From: Gnetum montanum
Lineage: Eukaryota; Streptophyta; Gnetopsida; Gnetales; Gnetaceae
DNA: 64,000 nt
Reading direction: 5' to 3'
Assembly (NCBI GenBank): GCA_015680685.1
Contig: MNCI01033300.1
Span: 262,918-326,917, forward strand
Part shown: piece by piece, positions 1 to 10,869 of the stretch
Layout: every line of letters begins with the position of its first letter
How positions within the stretch are numbered: position 1 is the first letter of the stretch
Translations under genes and position numbers: made by a program
The notes under the pieces: generated by a model
Database searches by the model: none
Seen by the model: only the letters and a program-made list of their open reading frames with translations
What the model was told of the DNA's origin: nothing

Positions 1-88
1 AAATAAAGTAAATCTATTAAGGCAAGCTGTAAGCTATAACTTGACTTTGGTAACAACCTTACTAATGATTGGCCCTGTGTGATTGCAG

Positions 89-236
89 ATGGCCTCGAAA
101 CGAGAACAACATAAAGGTCCTACTCAAGGTGGAAGCAAACGACCTAGGAGAGGAGGAAGATAAGATCCTGCTAGACAATATGCAGAGTAGGAGGAATAAT
201 CATTTAGTATCCACCAAGAAGACCCTACTACTATAT
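89..236 (+). pseudogene. Start of a retroelement third ORF (fragment)
   Basis: A stretch ending in TTGCAG lies directly before an ATG at 89, which opens a short Lys/Arg/Gly-rich reading frame stopping at 161. The same context (GATTGCAG then ATGGC) introduces the third ORF of element B at 14199, so this is probably the beginning of the same ORF from another family member. The copy at 311-546 is its mirror image and should not be counted as a second gene. Confidence 0.5.
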
Positions 237-244
237 AATCCAGG

Positions 245-309
245 TCATGAGTGGCGAGGTACCCCTACACTCAACCATACGAATATGAGCGTTACATGTG
301 CGATCTGAT
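245..309 (-). repeat. Element A 3' LTR end (fragment)
   Basis: This stretch aligns with the beginning of the LTR at 4491, including the shared core GAGTGGC and the ACCATACGAATA block. It is cut off by the N at 310. The rest of this LTR is not cleanly recoverable. The GCGATATCGC palindromes at 965-1005 resemble LTR U3 sequence and may be its far end. Confidence 0.6.
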
Positions 310-546
310 NATATAGTAGTAGGGTCTTCTTGGTGGATACTAAATGATTATTCCTCCTACTCTGCATATTGTCTAGCAGGATCTTATCTTCCTCCTCTCC
401 TAGGTCGTTTGCTTCCACCTTGAGTAGGACCTTTATGTTGTTCTCGTTTCGAGGCCATCTGCAATCACACAGGGCCAATCATTAGTAAGGTTGTTACCAA
501 AGTCAAGTTATAGCTTACAGCTTGCCTTAATAGATTTACTTTATTT

Positions 547-2364
547 CTGTGTGATGTTAATTATTGGAAGAACATGTCCTTGAAAGATTATAATGTTGAG
601 TCCTCTTTGCTTAGGTGGTTTCCAAATTTAATTTTCTGGTATAGCTAAGGGAATGAAATTGTTTTTGACACATTTTATTCTTAATTTTGCAACTAATTAC
701 CCTTAAATATGTCCTTCGGGTGATGATGAATTCCAAAAAAACTTTATGTGCTATTCGGTATGTGCCCCTCTCACACGACTAAGCTGAACACTCTAGGTTC
801 AAGTAGGTTCAAATGGAATACAAATCGGAGTACCAACAAGCGAGATATAGGTAGAAAAGTAAGGGTCTCACAATCGCAAATCGTAGAGAAAAGTTTCAAA
901 AACTCCCCCACGTGAATGATGGAAAATGATGTTAAGTGTTGCAGGGGAGTTACCTATATATACTCGTACGCGATATCGCATCAGCCGCGATATCGCGTAT
1001 GTGATATCTCAACTTTAGTAACCTTGGGCACAATGAAAGATACCAAATTTTTTAAGATTTTCTTGAAATTAATGTTGTGAACTTAGGACATCAGGCTGTT
1101 GTTAAGAGGTTCTAGGGTAGTTCAAGTAGTTCGAAAGGCACAAATAATTATGATGGTGTGGAATTTATCAATAAGGACCTCGGATGGGAGAAAAAGGCTA
1201 TGTGATGGTTCATAGGAACGTTGAATTGGAGTGATAGTAATAAGGAAAAGAAAATCATTGGCAATATGCTAAGGGTAATAAATGATGTGTGGAAGATGGG
1301 TCATGAGTGCAAATTACAAAAATTACGCAAGTGGGTCCTCCCCAAAGCAAGTTCCAATGGTTAATGCCCTTGCGTAACCACACTTAAAAGTGTCTATGGG
1401 CACCCGAAGGGGTAAATGTAATCCACACTGATTCCCCAAAACACACACATGTAAATAGCACCGGAATGAGGTAAGAATTCTACGCTATATGAGACACGAG
1501 CTACAATTACATGAACAACGAGATGAGACGAGGTATAGAAGGGATCGTAGAGATTGGGACATGAGGTAACCGACCCAAGGCACAATGAATCTTGCGTGTA
1601 AAGCATGATTAACGTGTCGTTAACCTATTGTTCTAAGATCAAGACCAAGTCTATTCCTCTGACAAATGACACCACATTGTTTCATCCCATGATGAGTAAC
1701 TATGAGAGTACTAGAACAACAAGGCGTACAATCACTTGGCATTTTGTTCAAGGGAGGAGTGATTTTTGTTTTGTAGCACTTTTTCCTTTTTTTTCTTATT
1801 GAATCCAGAGAAGCCACCAACATTCAGGCATGGGTACATGCCTTTCCTGTGGGACCCCCTAGAACAGCATTGGATTTTTGAGTGCCCTTTTGATTACTTT
1901 TACTCCCATTTTTCGTTAGATCTACAAGGATCTTAGGACAACCACGTTGCATGATAACTCCCACAGATGTCACCAAAGAGAATCCTCAAGTCCCCTTGAT
2001 GTCACACCCTAATCATCCCTCTTGGTCCATCCTTCTTCATTCTGGGTACAATGAACACAAAATTAATTTTAAGTTTTAAGAATGTCAAGAATATCACTCT
2101 ACCCTTGAACAGAACCTCTTATTTGTAGAATGGATGAGTGGGTATAATGGGCTCACTATCCAAATAATTGATCGTTCAAGACTCGATAACATATAACACA
2201 CCTCAACCAACGAGCCACATGAGTGTTTTATTCGTAGAAGAGATTACTTACAAAAGCGTAAAAAGACAAAAAGGTAAAACAAGAAATTGAAAACTAAAGA
2301 ACTAGAAAACAAAAAAGTTGTAAAATTAAAGAAAATAAAAAGTAGTTATTAATCCTGCTTGTTA
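547..2364 (-). other. Element A region between gag and 3' LTR, non-coding
   Basis: No coding frame of note is present. The region shares two short blocks with the corresponding intervals of elements B and C: one around 1331-1343 (GTGGGTCCTCCCC, also at 20712-20724 and reversed at 13388-13400) and one around 1826-1850 (AGGCATGGGTA, also near 21174 and reversed near 12912). Two GCGATATCGC-type palindromes lie at 965-1005. Confidence 0.55.
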
Positions 2365-4349
2365 CTAGAATGGGGGATATCCCCCATAACTAAACATTTG
2401 AGCATGGCAAGAATTAATAATTGAAAGATGAGGATCCTTGCATGTTGGAAATATCAAAACTTGGTCATACTTACCCCATTGGGGTTCACACACTTGATTA
2501 TAGTAAGCATAGTGGGGCAATTTGTAAGATGTGGTTCTTGGGTAAAGAGTTGACCCACTATGATTTTTGTGACCGTAAGATGGTATGCAAGGATCAGGAT
2601 GTTTCCTTCCATGCCTATGTTCATTGGGCCGTATGGTTGTTGGAGTGTTAATTGGTGGCCTTAATGAAGTAACATGAGGCATTGGGTTCAAAGATAAGGG
2701 TGCACCACAGGGTTGGACTTGTGCGGATTTGGAGGATGTAGTGGCCTTGGAATTGTGTTGTCCCTTCCTAGGATCATTTCTAAAGAAGGGAGGCCTTTGA
2801 TGTTGCTGAGGTCTCTCACTGATATTGGCAATAGTAGCACAAGTAATGTTCGGAGATTGTTGCTGTGGTGCAGACACCTTAGGAATAGTTGGTGGTGATG
2901 TAGAAGGATGGAAAAAATAAGAATGTTGAAAATTAGGAGAAGTGTGTGGTACACAAGGCGGTGGTTGTGGGAGGACATTGACTAATAGTATTGAGGAGAA
3001 TAGTAATGCGGCAAGGTAGAGTATGTTGACCTAGTTGGAGGAACAGGGTATTGGACTAGATAAGTATTTGGATTCAGGTGATATGAAGGGTGTCTCCAGT
3101 TTAAGGGTGGCTTCCCCCATGACTAGGATTATTGCCACTGTGATTGAACACGCTATCTCTGTATGAACTCAAGATGTAACATGCCTCCCCAATGCTCATA
3201 TAAATGCAACAAGATTGGGCATTGGCCCTTGGGGTGATCGTATAGGCAAATGTTGCATTCATACGTGTGATTGGCAGTTGAGCTCTTATTTTCCTTATCC
3301 CTTCTTTCTTATTGTCTAATGATACTTTATCCTACTTCTCAGGTTGTCAAAACTCTATCTCCAATGATATCGATATATTCTCCACACTTTTTATGTGTCC
3401 ATTCCAACATCTTATTAATCTTTGCCTTGACTTCCTATAACGATTGTCATACCAGCAAAGATGGTTCTTCCCCCTTGTGGTAGGTTGATTTTTCCTTTTT
3501 GGGATTATGGACCTTTGTTAAGTTGAGATTTTGGTCCTGTTGATGCTTTTCAACACTCTCCCATCTAGCCATTTCTCCTTCTTCTTTTGCTACTTGCTTA
3601 ATAATCTCTTCGACTTGATGGGTTCATAGTTCGTATAGTTGACCTTGGGCATACATTCCTAAGGTTCCTCTTGTTTCATCACGAAGCCCATCAATGATAT
3701 GGTACATTAGCCTTTCCTTGGAGAACTCATGGCCTGGACAGTTGTTTAACAATGCATAATATCTTTCTAAGGCCATGTCCAAGGGTTCATGTTATGCTTG
3801 TTTCCACTCTTGGATTTGTTTCCTCAAGGTCGACACTCTTGCGTAGGTTTGATATCTTTCATTAAAGAGTTCTCCCATTGTTGGCCAACATCATATTGAA
3901 TTTGGTTTTAATGATCTATACCATACTTTTTCTTGGCCAACGAGTGTCATAGGGAAGAGCTTGAGTATTTGCCACCCGTTATCAATATTGTTCCATGCAC
4001 AAGCATCGTAGAAGGCTTGTAAATGTTGATGCAGATCTAAGTCATAGCCTCCTAAGAAATTAGGGAAGTTGTTTAAATCAAGCCTCGGTAGACGGCTCTC
4101 TTTACGATGCCTACGGGAGATTCAAATAGCCTCTTGTATTTGCGTTAGGCTTGTAGTGACCAGTGGGGGTTCATCTTCATCATGTAAGTTATGCTTTTGT
4201 GCGTTAGGATGATGTTGCCTCCGTTTATGTTTATAAGAAATCCCCACCTTGGGTTGCGTACTCCAATCTTCATTATCATATAGTTCGTTGGTTCTCCAAT
4301 GAACTTCCTCACTAGATGTGGCATTATTATAGTCTTGTAGGAGAGACAT
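2365..4349 (-). pseudogene. gag: gag of element A (decayed)
   Basis: The minus-strand frame begins at 4349 and enters a Ty3/gypsy capsid region at about 4080-3560. That region matches the gag of elements B and C around GGYDLDLHQHLQAFYDAC and the following Trp-Tyr-Arg-Ser-Leu segment. Near 3170-3240 is a zinc-knuckle-like motif, CNICLYDHPKGQC, with spacing CX2CX3HX4C, one residue shorter than the usual retroviral knuckle between the second Cys and the His. A Pro/Gln/His-rich tail follows to the stop at 2365. Several stops and frame changes break the frame. Unlike B and C, the N terminus lacks a serine-rich extension. Confidence 0.7.
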
Positions 4350-4469
4350 GGTTGTACAATTGTGTGTGAATTTATATGTGACTCTTTATAATTATTTCTT
4401 TCTAAAAGATATATCATTAATTTCTATATAGTGACCTTGTATGATATAACTAATCTAGATAATTAGCAC

Positions 4470-4489
4470 CGTCCCCAGCAACGGTGCCA
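4470..4489 (-). promoter_or_regulatory. Primer binding site, tRNA-Asp type
   Basis: The minus strand reads TGGCACCGTTGCTGGGGACG one base after the LTR. It is complementary, with a couple of mismatches, to the 3' end of plant tRNA-Asp (ending CCCCGGCAACGGCGCCA). This is the primer typical of Athila elements, and the site fixes the orientation of element A as leftward. Confidence 0.8.
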
Positions 4490-4490
4490 A

Positions 4491-5288
4491 TGATGAGTGG
4501 CAAGGTACCCCTGCATTCAACCATACGAATACGAGCATTTCATGCACGATCCAGTCGAACTTCGCAGACGGACTAGTTGTGGTATCAAGATAGTTATCCT
4601 TAGGTCGCAGTTCACCATCTTCTCATCTAGACTAGTGTTAACTTTGTCACCTATGGTTTAGTCCAGAATGAGGTGTATGATGTGTTCCTATACTAACGCT
4701 ACTCTTGGTTGTAATGGAAAATGATATTAACTAAGCTAAGAGAGAGAGGGTGAGAGAGAATCTAAGCTAGCCTAAGTGCGATGAGCATCTGTTCCTCAAT
4801 CATCCATACACATCTTGGACTTTGTGGACGACTACCACTAGGATTACCAAGCGCAGATCCTAGGTACGCTACTGGGTTACCAAGTAGTCACACTTAAATG
4901 CTCGTAATCAAGTTGTACTCATTCCGCGTTTAACAAGAGTTTAGGGTGAGAAGAGATTAACTAAGAAAGTAGTAATTAACAATTAAGTAAATAGTTAAAC
5001 TAAGTGAATGCTGCAATGATGAAGTAATCTCGATCTTTATTGTCGATCATGTACGTGTCCAAGTACATCACACTCGAATAAAGGTTCCATACAATTACAA
5101 TCACCACACTACAGGCATGCACTAGGAGGAAAAGGGTTGAGAGAAAAAATGGAAACTAAAATCAAAACTAACTCTAAACACTGACTTACTAATGCCTATC
5201 AGAACTATCTACCTCTTATTTATAGATGAGGAGACGGGCTGTGATATCGCGTACGCGATATCGCGGTGAACAAAATTGCGACTCATTA
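4491..5288 (-). repeat. Element A 5' LTR
   Basis: The LTR begins TGATGAG and ends with a slightly decayed CTCATTA, giving imperfect inverted termini. A minus-strand TATA box (TATAAATA) lies at 5218-5225. Just upstream of it, towards 5288, are two copies of the palindrome GCGATATCGC separated by a few bases. The LTR aligns with those of element C (19365-19973 and 28219-29017). Confidence 0.8.
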
Positions 5289-6042
5289 GTTGCAAAATGT
5301 CTTCTTCCTACAGGTGTGAAGATGTCAAACCACCTCCAGATGAGTATGTACTAGACTTCACCTTCATCCTACATCAAGATGAATAGCTACGATGGCATGA
5401 TATGGAGGGCAACATTGTATTACCTCCTAATCGATCTATGCTTGGGATGTTGTTTCAAACCCTTAAAAAGTTGGGCATCTTAGATCTTCAAGAGGAATAC
5501 ATTGAGAACGATCATGACACTCAGGACTACCATCCCACTGAAACACAATGAAATCAAGATCAACACCAAGTGAAGCACCATGAGTTTACGAAGGGGAAAC
5601 ATTTCACTAATCCCTTATGCCTCCTAAATCAAGATAACAATGAGGATCCTCCCCCTAAGGATTCTCAATATGAAAATTCTTCATCCTTTGTTATTGGTGA
5701 TGAGGATGTGACCCTAAACCTGCAATCCACTATTCATAAACCAAGTTCGGAAAAAAGTGACAATCAAGGTAGGAACTCAGGTAAACATAAAAATGACAAA
5801 GGATCTAAGGAATATGGTCATAATAAACAAAGAGCTGGTGACAAACACCGTGATGGTGGTGGTGGTCCACCTTCCTCTTCATCCTCTTCATTTAATTCTA
5901 AACATTCCTCTTCATCTTTTCATTCTCATAAAAGCCACCATTGAAATAATCATGATGAACGTGATCAATAAGACAACAAAGACTGTCAAGGCCATCAAGA
6001 ACGCAAAGGTGACAAAAACCATCATTGACACAATCATGATGA

Positions 6043-7706
6043 TTGTAGCATCGAAAATGTTGGAGACTGGAATAGTACACTAAGAGGTCCGTGGTTGCAC
6101 AGCCTTGACCTTGCTCCCATGTGAGGGCTTGCTCAAAAATGGTGGTAGGATGCCTAGAAAGGTCTTCTCAATCGAACTGGGACTTACAGTTGTTACAACA
6201 AAATGAATGCTAGAGGTTTACATGGTGTTTGCAACATCCACAGTGTTTACGAGGGTGAGCGTAGTTGAAGTTTTGGGTGCAAAAACAAGGATGCAAACAT
6301 GCTGATGTGTGTAGAAACAACAAAAAATGTAACTAGAATGCTAAATGCAAGAGAAAATGCTAAAAATGTGCAAGATGTAAGCAAAAGAGAGAGAGGCACC
6401 ACCCCACACAAGGGGAAGTGTAGTTAACAGCAAAGAAAAGATGAGGAGGTATACAGTGTACAAACAAGCATAGTAGGTAGTGTAATCATGATCTTAGGAT
6501 GTCTAGGCTACAAAAATTAATGTCCATCATGAAGTTTAAGCCTACCAGGTTAGCTGCTACAATGTCCTGCAAGCTACGGTGGTTGGTGGTGTGTTGGGCA
6601 ATATGCAACGGTGCTGTTGTGATGTGCAACGGTGTCTACCCAAGAATTCCAAGTGTGCTCTAAGTTTGCAAATGCTAGAATGCTAATCAATTACTTCAAA
6701 TTCCAACCCCTAAAATGTGGAACGTTAGCGTATTTATAGGGTTAGGGTTAGTGCAAATCACGAATCGAGTGCCACATGGTAGAGGGGTAGTTGGGACTAT
6801 GCTAGTCCCAACTATGCTCCCATTAAAGCAAATGGTGTTTTACCGATGTGCTGCAATGGACCCTATGAGACTACCAAACTATGACTACACTGCCAAGACT
6901 ACATGTGCAAGTGCCAAACAAACTACAATATACCTGAAAATAATGCAAAATAGTGTAGTTTTGGAGACTACACTCCAGGACTACTTTGTCCACTCTCTCG
7001 AGTGGTGTCAAGCTTAGGTATAATTTAGGGAAAAATGGGGATGCAAATTGCTAATCTTGCTCATTGAAGGAATGTTGGAGCTAAGATGAAGGTCGATGCT
7101 AAGTTCTAGAGGCTTCTGGAGGTAGTTCTACTTGACTATGCTAACTATGCTCTAGAGCGTAGTCTCAATAGTTAGACAAATTTTGCCAAGGGATGAGGTC
7201 TAGTGTAGACTATGCTAACTACGCTCTGAAGCATAGTCCTGGTAAGGAAAGCATAGCCTAAACACTTAGAAAAATTTGGCAAAAATTGATGTCCTCATGC
7301 AGACTACACTAACTACGCTCTAGAGTGTAGTAGGGAGCATAGCTTCAGAAGTTAGAGAATTTGCTGAACTGTTTTTTCCATGCCAAACAAGCCTAACAAC
7401 CTCTAGCTTAACACTTAGGCAAATTTGCAAAACTGGCCATTTCCATGTTGACTACACTCTGGAGCATTGCCCTAGTAGGGAGAGCATAGTCAGGACACTT
7501 GGAAAATTTTATAGATGTCATTGAAACTTAGAAAAATTTTGTAAATTTAGGTTGTTTGTGTCAACTATGCTGACTACACTCTGGAGCATAGTCCCAGCAA
7601 TGGGGGCATAGTCTCAACACTTAGAAAACATTTGCCAAGTTTTGACACTTAGACAAATTTGGAGTTGAGCACTGGGAGCTCAAATTTGGTGGTGTTTTAA
7701 TGATGA
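6043..7706. mobile_element. 1.66-kb unclassified insertion in gag of element B
   Basis: Alignment with the uninterrupted gag of element C (empty site near 27186) shows a foreign segment between identical 7-bp flanks ATGATGA at 6036-6042 and 7700-7706, consistent with a target-site duplication. I see no terminal inverted repeat, no TG...CA ends and no coding region, so the class is unknown; a non-autonomous element or a solo LTR with decayed ends are options. The right third is made of diverged tandem units (7134-7690). Confidence 0.65.
7134..7690. repeat. Diverged tandem repeat array (GACTAYRCT units)
   Basis: Five units begin with GACTATGCT or GACTACACT at 7134, 7208, 7302, 7450 and 7572, so unit length varies from about 74 to 148 bases. 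Each contains a segment like CTCTGGAGCATAGTCCC, then an ACACTTAGAAAAATTTG segment. The halves ACTATGCTCC and GGAGCATAGT are complementary, so each unit can form a small hairpin. Related short motifs also occur at about 6795-6990. Confidence 0.7.
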
Positions 7707-9479
7707 ACCTCTATTAGTGACTTGAAGCATGCTTAACATTGTAGAGGTGATAAAGATCCCAACCAAGCATATGAAAGATAGCTGAATCAAGTGCTTAGAC
7801 ATGAATAATATCTCATGATTTGAGGGGGATACAATTTTGATTGGCAAAATCATCTACAAGCTTTCCACAATGCCTATGCCTTACAAAACATTAAAAATGA
7901 CTATTAGAAACTCAAGCTTTTCCCCAAGACATCCATTAAGGAAGCTGAGAGCTGGTATCAATCCTTGGAACCAAAATCCATTTGCTAATAGAGTACCATG
8001 TTAGAGCTGTTTAATGACAAATACCAAACATACTTCGAAGTGTCTAATCTAAGAAGGAAAATCCAAGGCTAAAAATAGGAAACACATGAACCCTTGGATG
8101 CTACAATGGATAGATATTATTCACTCTTATATCGATGCCCTGGCCATTGTTATTCTCAAAGAAAACAACTCCACCACATCATATATGGGCTTAGAGTAGA
8201 AACTAGAAGAACTCTTGGGGTTTATGCCCAAGGGAGACTACTTGAATTAACAGCTCATCAAATCCAAAGGCTTATAGAGCAAGTAGCAAAAGAAGAAGGT
8301 AAGTTGCAAAAAAGGAAAATTGTAGAAGAGTCTAATAGGGACCCTTCCATTAGGAAAAGGAAGGTTTGATTTTGTGATAAGGAGGAGTCACCACTTAATG
8401 AAGTGATGAATAGGAAAACTTTGCCCATCCAAAAATTTATTTCTGATATTTTGGTAAAGGTTGATAAATTACGAGACTCTTTGGATGAAAACTTCCAAAC
8501 TACTATGAAGATTGCTAGAGAATCCAAAGAGAAAAATAGAAATCATAACCATAGAAGGCAAAAAGAAGCTAAACATGCCTACCAGAAAGGAAAGGGCAAA
8601 GCTACTATGATAGAGGAAGTTGTCGAGACAAACTCCAAAGATGATACTAGTTGTAACATCTATCAATACAAACATCCAAAGGGGTGTTGCCCTATGATGT
8701 CATATTTACAAGAGTTTAGGATGTATACATTGAATCCTCAACTAGCACATAGGCAGGCACCTAGATGATTACCTTATCCTCAAGGCAATCCAAGGTAGTT
8801 CCACCAACAATAACAAGCTTATTACCCAAGTAAAGCTCCATCACAACCATATGAACAATACCAATAGTGGCACCAACCATAATCATGGGAAATGCCACCA
8901 CCAAGGTAGCAAGATCCTTATAGGCAACCAGATCCATATGGGTACTATGTTTAGCAACTCTCTAAGATGTTCTACAAGCCACACCTCATTTCAACATCAC
9001 TATTACCCTCTAAAGTACCATTAAACACATTCACCATCTACTTGAGGGGAGAACCCATACCCATACCACCCTTCATATTTGTCTATACACATTCCTCTAC
9101 CCTCAACCTAGTTACCTCCTGCTCCATCCATGCAGGGAGAAATTCCTCCACAGCCATAGTAATGAAATGCTACGAGGGCAATACATTCACTACCAGCTTT
9201 CCAACCAAGTGGTTTAAATAATCGATCTAGGAAATGACCCTTTTTCTGACCCAACAATCCTTCCACACCCTCACAACCTAATGTAGTTGGTTGTCCTACA
9301 TCTCCAACACCCTTGTCCTCTACATCAAACACCTTAGAGTGCCCTTCAAACTAGACACTACCTTGGATCCATACTATGATGTTAACTTAGGATGTTTTCG
9401 ATTAGATCAAGGTTGGCAATCTTTCCAGAAAACAATCTGACACAGGAATTCCTCTCATTTACCTATAAATCACTGAACA

Positions 9480-9940
9480 TGAGCCATGTAAGGCTCTTCT
9501 TAATTCTAGTCCTGGTGTCAATCTCCTCTCTCATGACATGTACAAGGCCTAGAACCTACCACCTCTCAAGAAAAACAACATCCATTTAGAATTGGGAAAC
9601 CAATCAATTACTATTCCTATGGGATTAGTGGAGGACATTGTGACCATAGTTAGTGGGTGGTCCTATCTTGTCGATTTTCTAGTGATCAAGGTTGAAAACT
9701 ACAAAGGTGACTTCCCCATCATTATGAGAAGGGCTTGGTTGAGCATGATCAATGTAGGTATGGGGATAAGGGATCTCTCCTTGGAAATCTCCAAGGAAAA
9801 TGAATTTGGAAAGTTAATGGATCCAATTGCATGCAAAAGATTTGATCCTTCAAAAGTACATACATCAAAGCATGCAACCAATGTGTGCAAGAAACACATA
9901 TTCAAAGGGATCAAGAATGTAAGTTTCTTGCACATTTGAG
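9480..9940 (+). pseudogene. Protease region of element B (active-site Asp lost)
   Basis: The stretch near 9490-9550 encodes CKALLNSSPGVNLLSHDMYK, which aligns with the aspartic protease core of element C (ALLDSSSGVNLIS). The catalytic Asp is Asn here. The flap and C-terminal half follow at 9592-9830 (GLVEDIVTIVSGWSY ... MRRAWLS). One frameshift separates the two parts. The sequence then jumps to the RT/RNase H junction, so most of the reverse transcriptase is missing. Confidence 0.65.
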
Positions 9941-9949
9941 CAAGCCTTA

Positions 9950-10705
9950 GACTACCTTGAGAAAGTACTGAAAAGATGTGTGGAAATAAATCTGTGGCTC
10001 AACTGGCAAAAAAGTTACCTCATGATCAAAGAATTCATTGTGTTGGAACACCAAATTTCACAAGAAGGGATTGAGATAGACCCAGAAAGGATAAGGGTCA
10101 TCCAAGGAATTACATGCCAACTAGAGATAATCAAAGGTGTTAGATCATTCCTTGGACATACTTGCTACTACCAGTGATTTATAGAGAATTTTTCTAAGAT
10201 TGCAAAGTCATTAGTTAAGCTGATGACGAAGGATGATCCATTCATCTAGACTAGGGGATATGAACATGCATTCCAACAGTTGAAGGAAAAGCTCATAGAA
10301 ACTCCAATTCTACGAGTAATAGACTCGTCCAAACCATTTCACATAATGAAAAATTCATCTACTTTTGCTTTGGGAGCTATGCTTATGCAATTGGATGGTA
10401 AAACACATCCATATTACATCTACTATGCAAGCTAAAGCATTATGGATGCATAGTTGAATTACACCATAACTGAAAAAGAACTAATGATAGTGGTGTATGC
10501 TCTCAACAAGTACAGGCACTATGTGCTTGGCTATAAAGTATTTGTACACACAGATCATAATGCCATATGCTTCCTGATGAATAAGCCAATGGTGAGCCCT
10601 TGTATCATATAGTGGCTCATGATCTTGCAGGAATTCAATCTCACGATGGTATATTGAAAAGGGATCAAGAATGTGGTCACTGACCACCTCTCTCAATTAA
10701 GATGG
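9950..10705 (+). pseudogene. pol: RT thumb/connection and RNase H remnant of element B
   Basis: Reading from 9980, the frame matches the connection domain of Ty3/gypsy RT (LNWQKSY ... GHQISQEGIEIDPERI type, then a SFLGHTCYY segment). An RNase H-like region follows at about 10260-10700, with the TEKELMIVVYAL and VFVHTDHNAICFLMNK segments. The RT palm with its catalytic DD pair is absent. Stops at 10178, 10249 and later positions break the frame. The parallel region in element C is 23900-23280. Confidence 0.75.
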
Positions 10706-10869
10706 GATAACAAAGAGGAGGAGAGCCCACTCTCTAATCAGTTTCTAAATGAATTCCTCTTTACAAAAGTAATAAATGACCAAGTACCCACTGAAACAAA
10801 ATGGTATGATGACATCCTCACTTACATTCTTACTCAGGAGATGCCACAAGATCTTGACTTTAGAAAGAA

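Larger units (their letters stand above)
1..546. repeat. Perfect 236-bp inverted repeat around a single N
   Basis: Bases 1-236 reappear as the exact reverse complement at 311-546. The 74-bp spacer contains the N at 310. The other repeats in this window differ from their relatives by several percent or more, so a perfect palindrome centred on an N is most easily explained as a contig-end join artefact. The left arm starts at base 1 of the window, so the palindrome may continue further left. A real recent inverted duplication cannot be excluded. Confidence 0.9.
245..5288 (-). mobile_element. Element A: pol-less Athila-like Ty3/gypsy retrotransposon
   Basis: Read on the minus strand, the order is 5' LTR (4491-5288), tRNA-Asp-type primer binding site (4470-4489), gag (about 4349-2365), a non-coding stretch, and a fragment of the 3' LTR at 245-309. 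No protease, reverse transcriptase or integrase is recognisable. Gag runs straight into the purine-rich motif (near 2375) that in elements B and C follows the end of pol. No target-site duplication is seen: the flanks are CCAGG on the left and GTTGC on the right, and the left end is disturbed by the N and the inverted repeat. The copy is defective and could depend on relatives for movement. Confidence 0.7.
5297..8850 (+). pseudogene. gag: gag of element B, interrupted
   Basis: The ATG at 5297 opens a frame that matches the element C gag N terminus: both contain DEYV followed by a FTFILHQDE block. A Ser/His/Lys-rich extension follows (about 5830-5940). Homology to C stops at 6042 and resumes at about 7700, then runs through the capsid core (QNHLQAFHNAYALQNIKND, near 7840-7910) to a degenerate zinc-knuckle region near 8650-8690 (CNIYQYKHPKGCC, with Tyr where a second Cys is expected). 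Stops at about 5380, 5550 and 7990 and others show a pseudogene. Confidence 0.75.

Noticed and set aside
5757-6083. 108-residue plus-strand ORF overlapping gag of element B
   Set aside because: Out-of-frame shadow of the Ser/His-rich gag segment; low-complexity Ile/Thr/Lys composition with no relatives in the gag of C.
6738-6752. Telomere-like GGGTTAGGGTTAG
   Set aside because: Only two short units inside the unclassified insertion; too few for a telomeric array.
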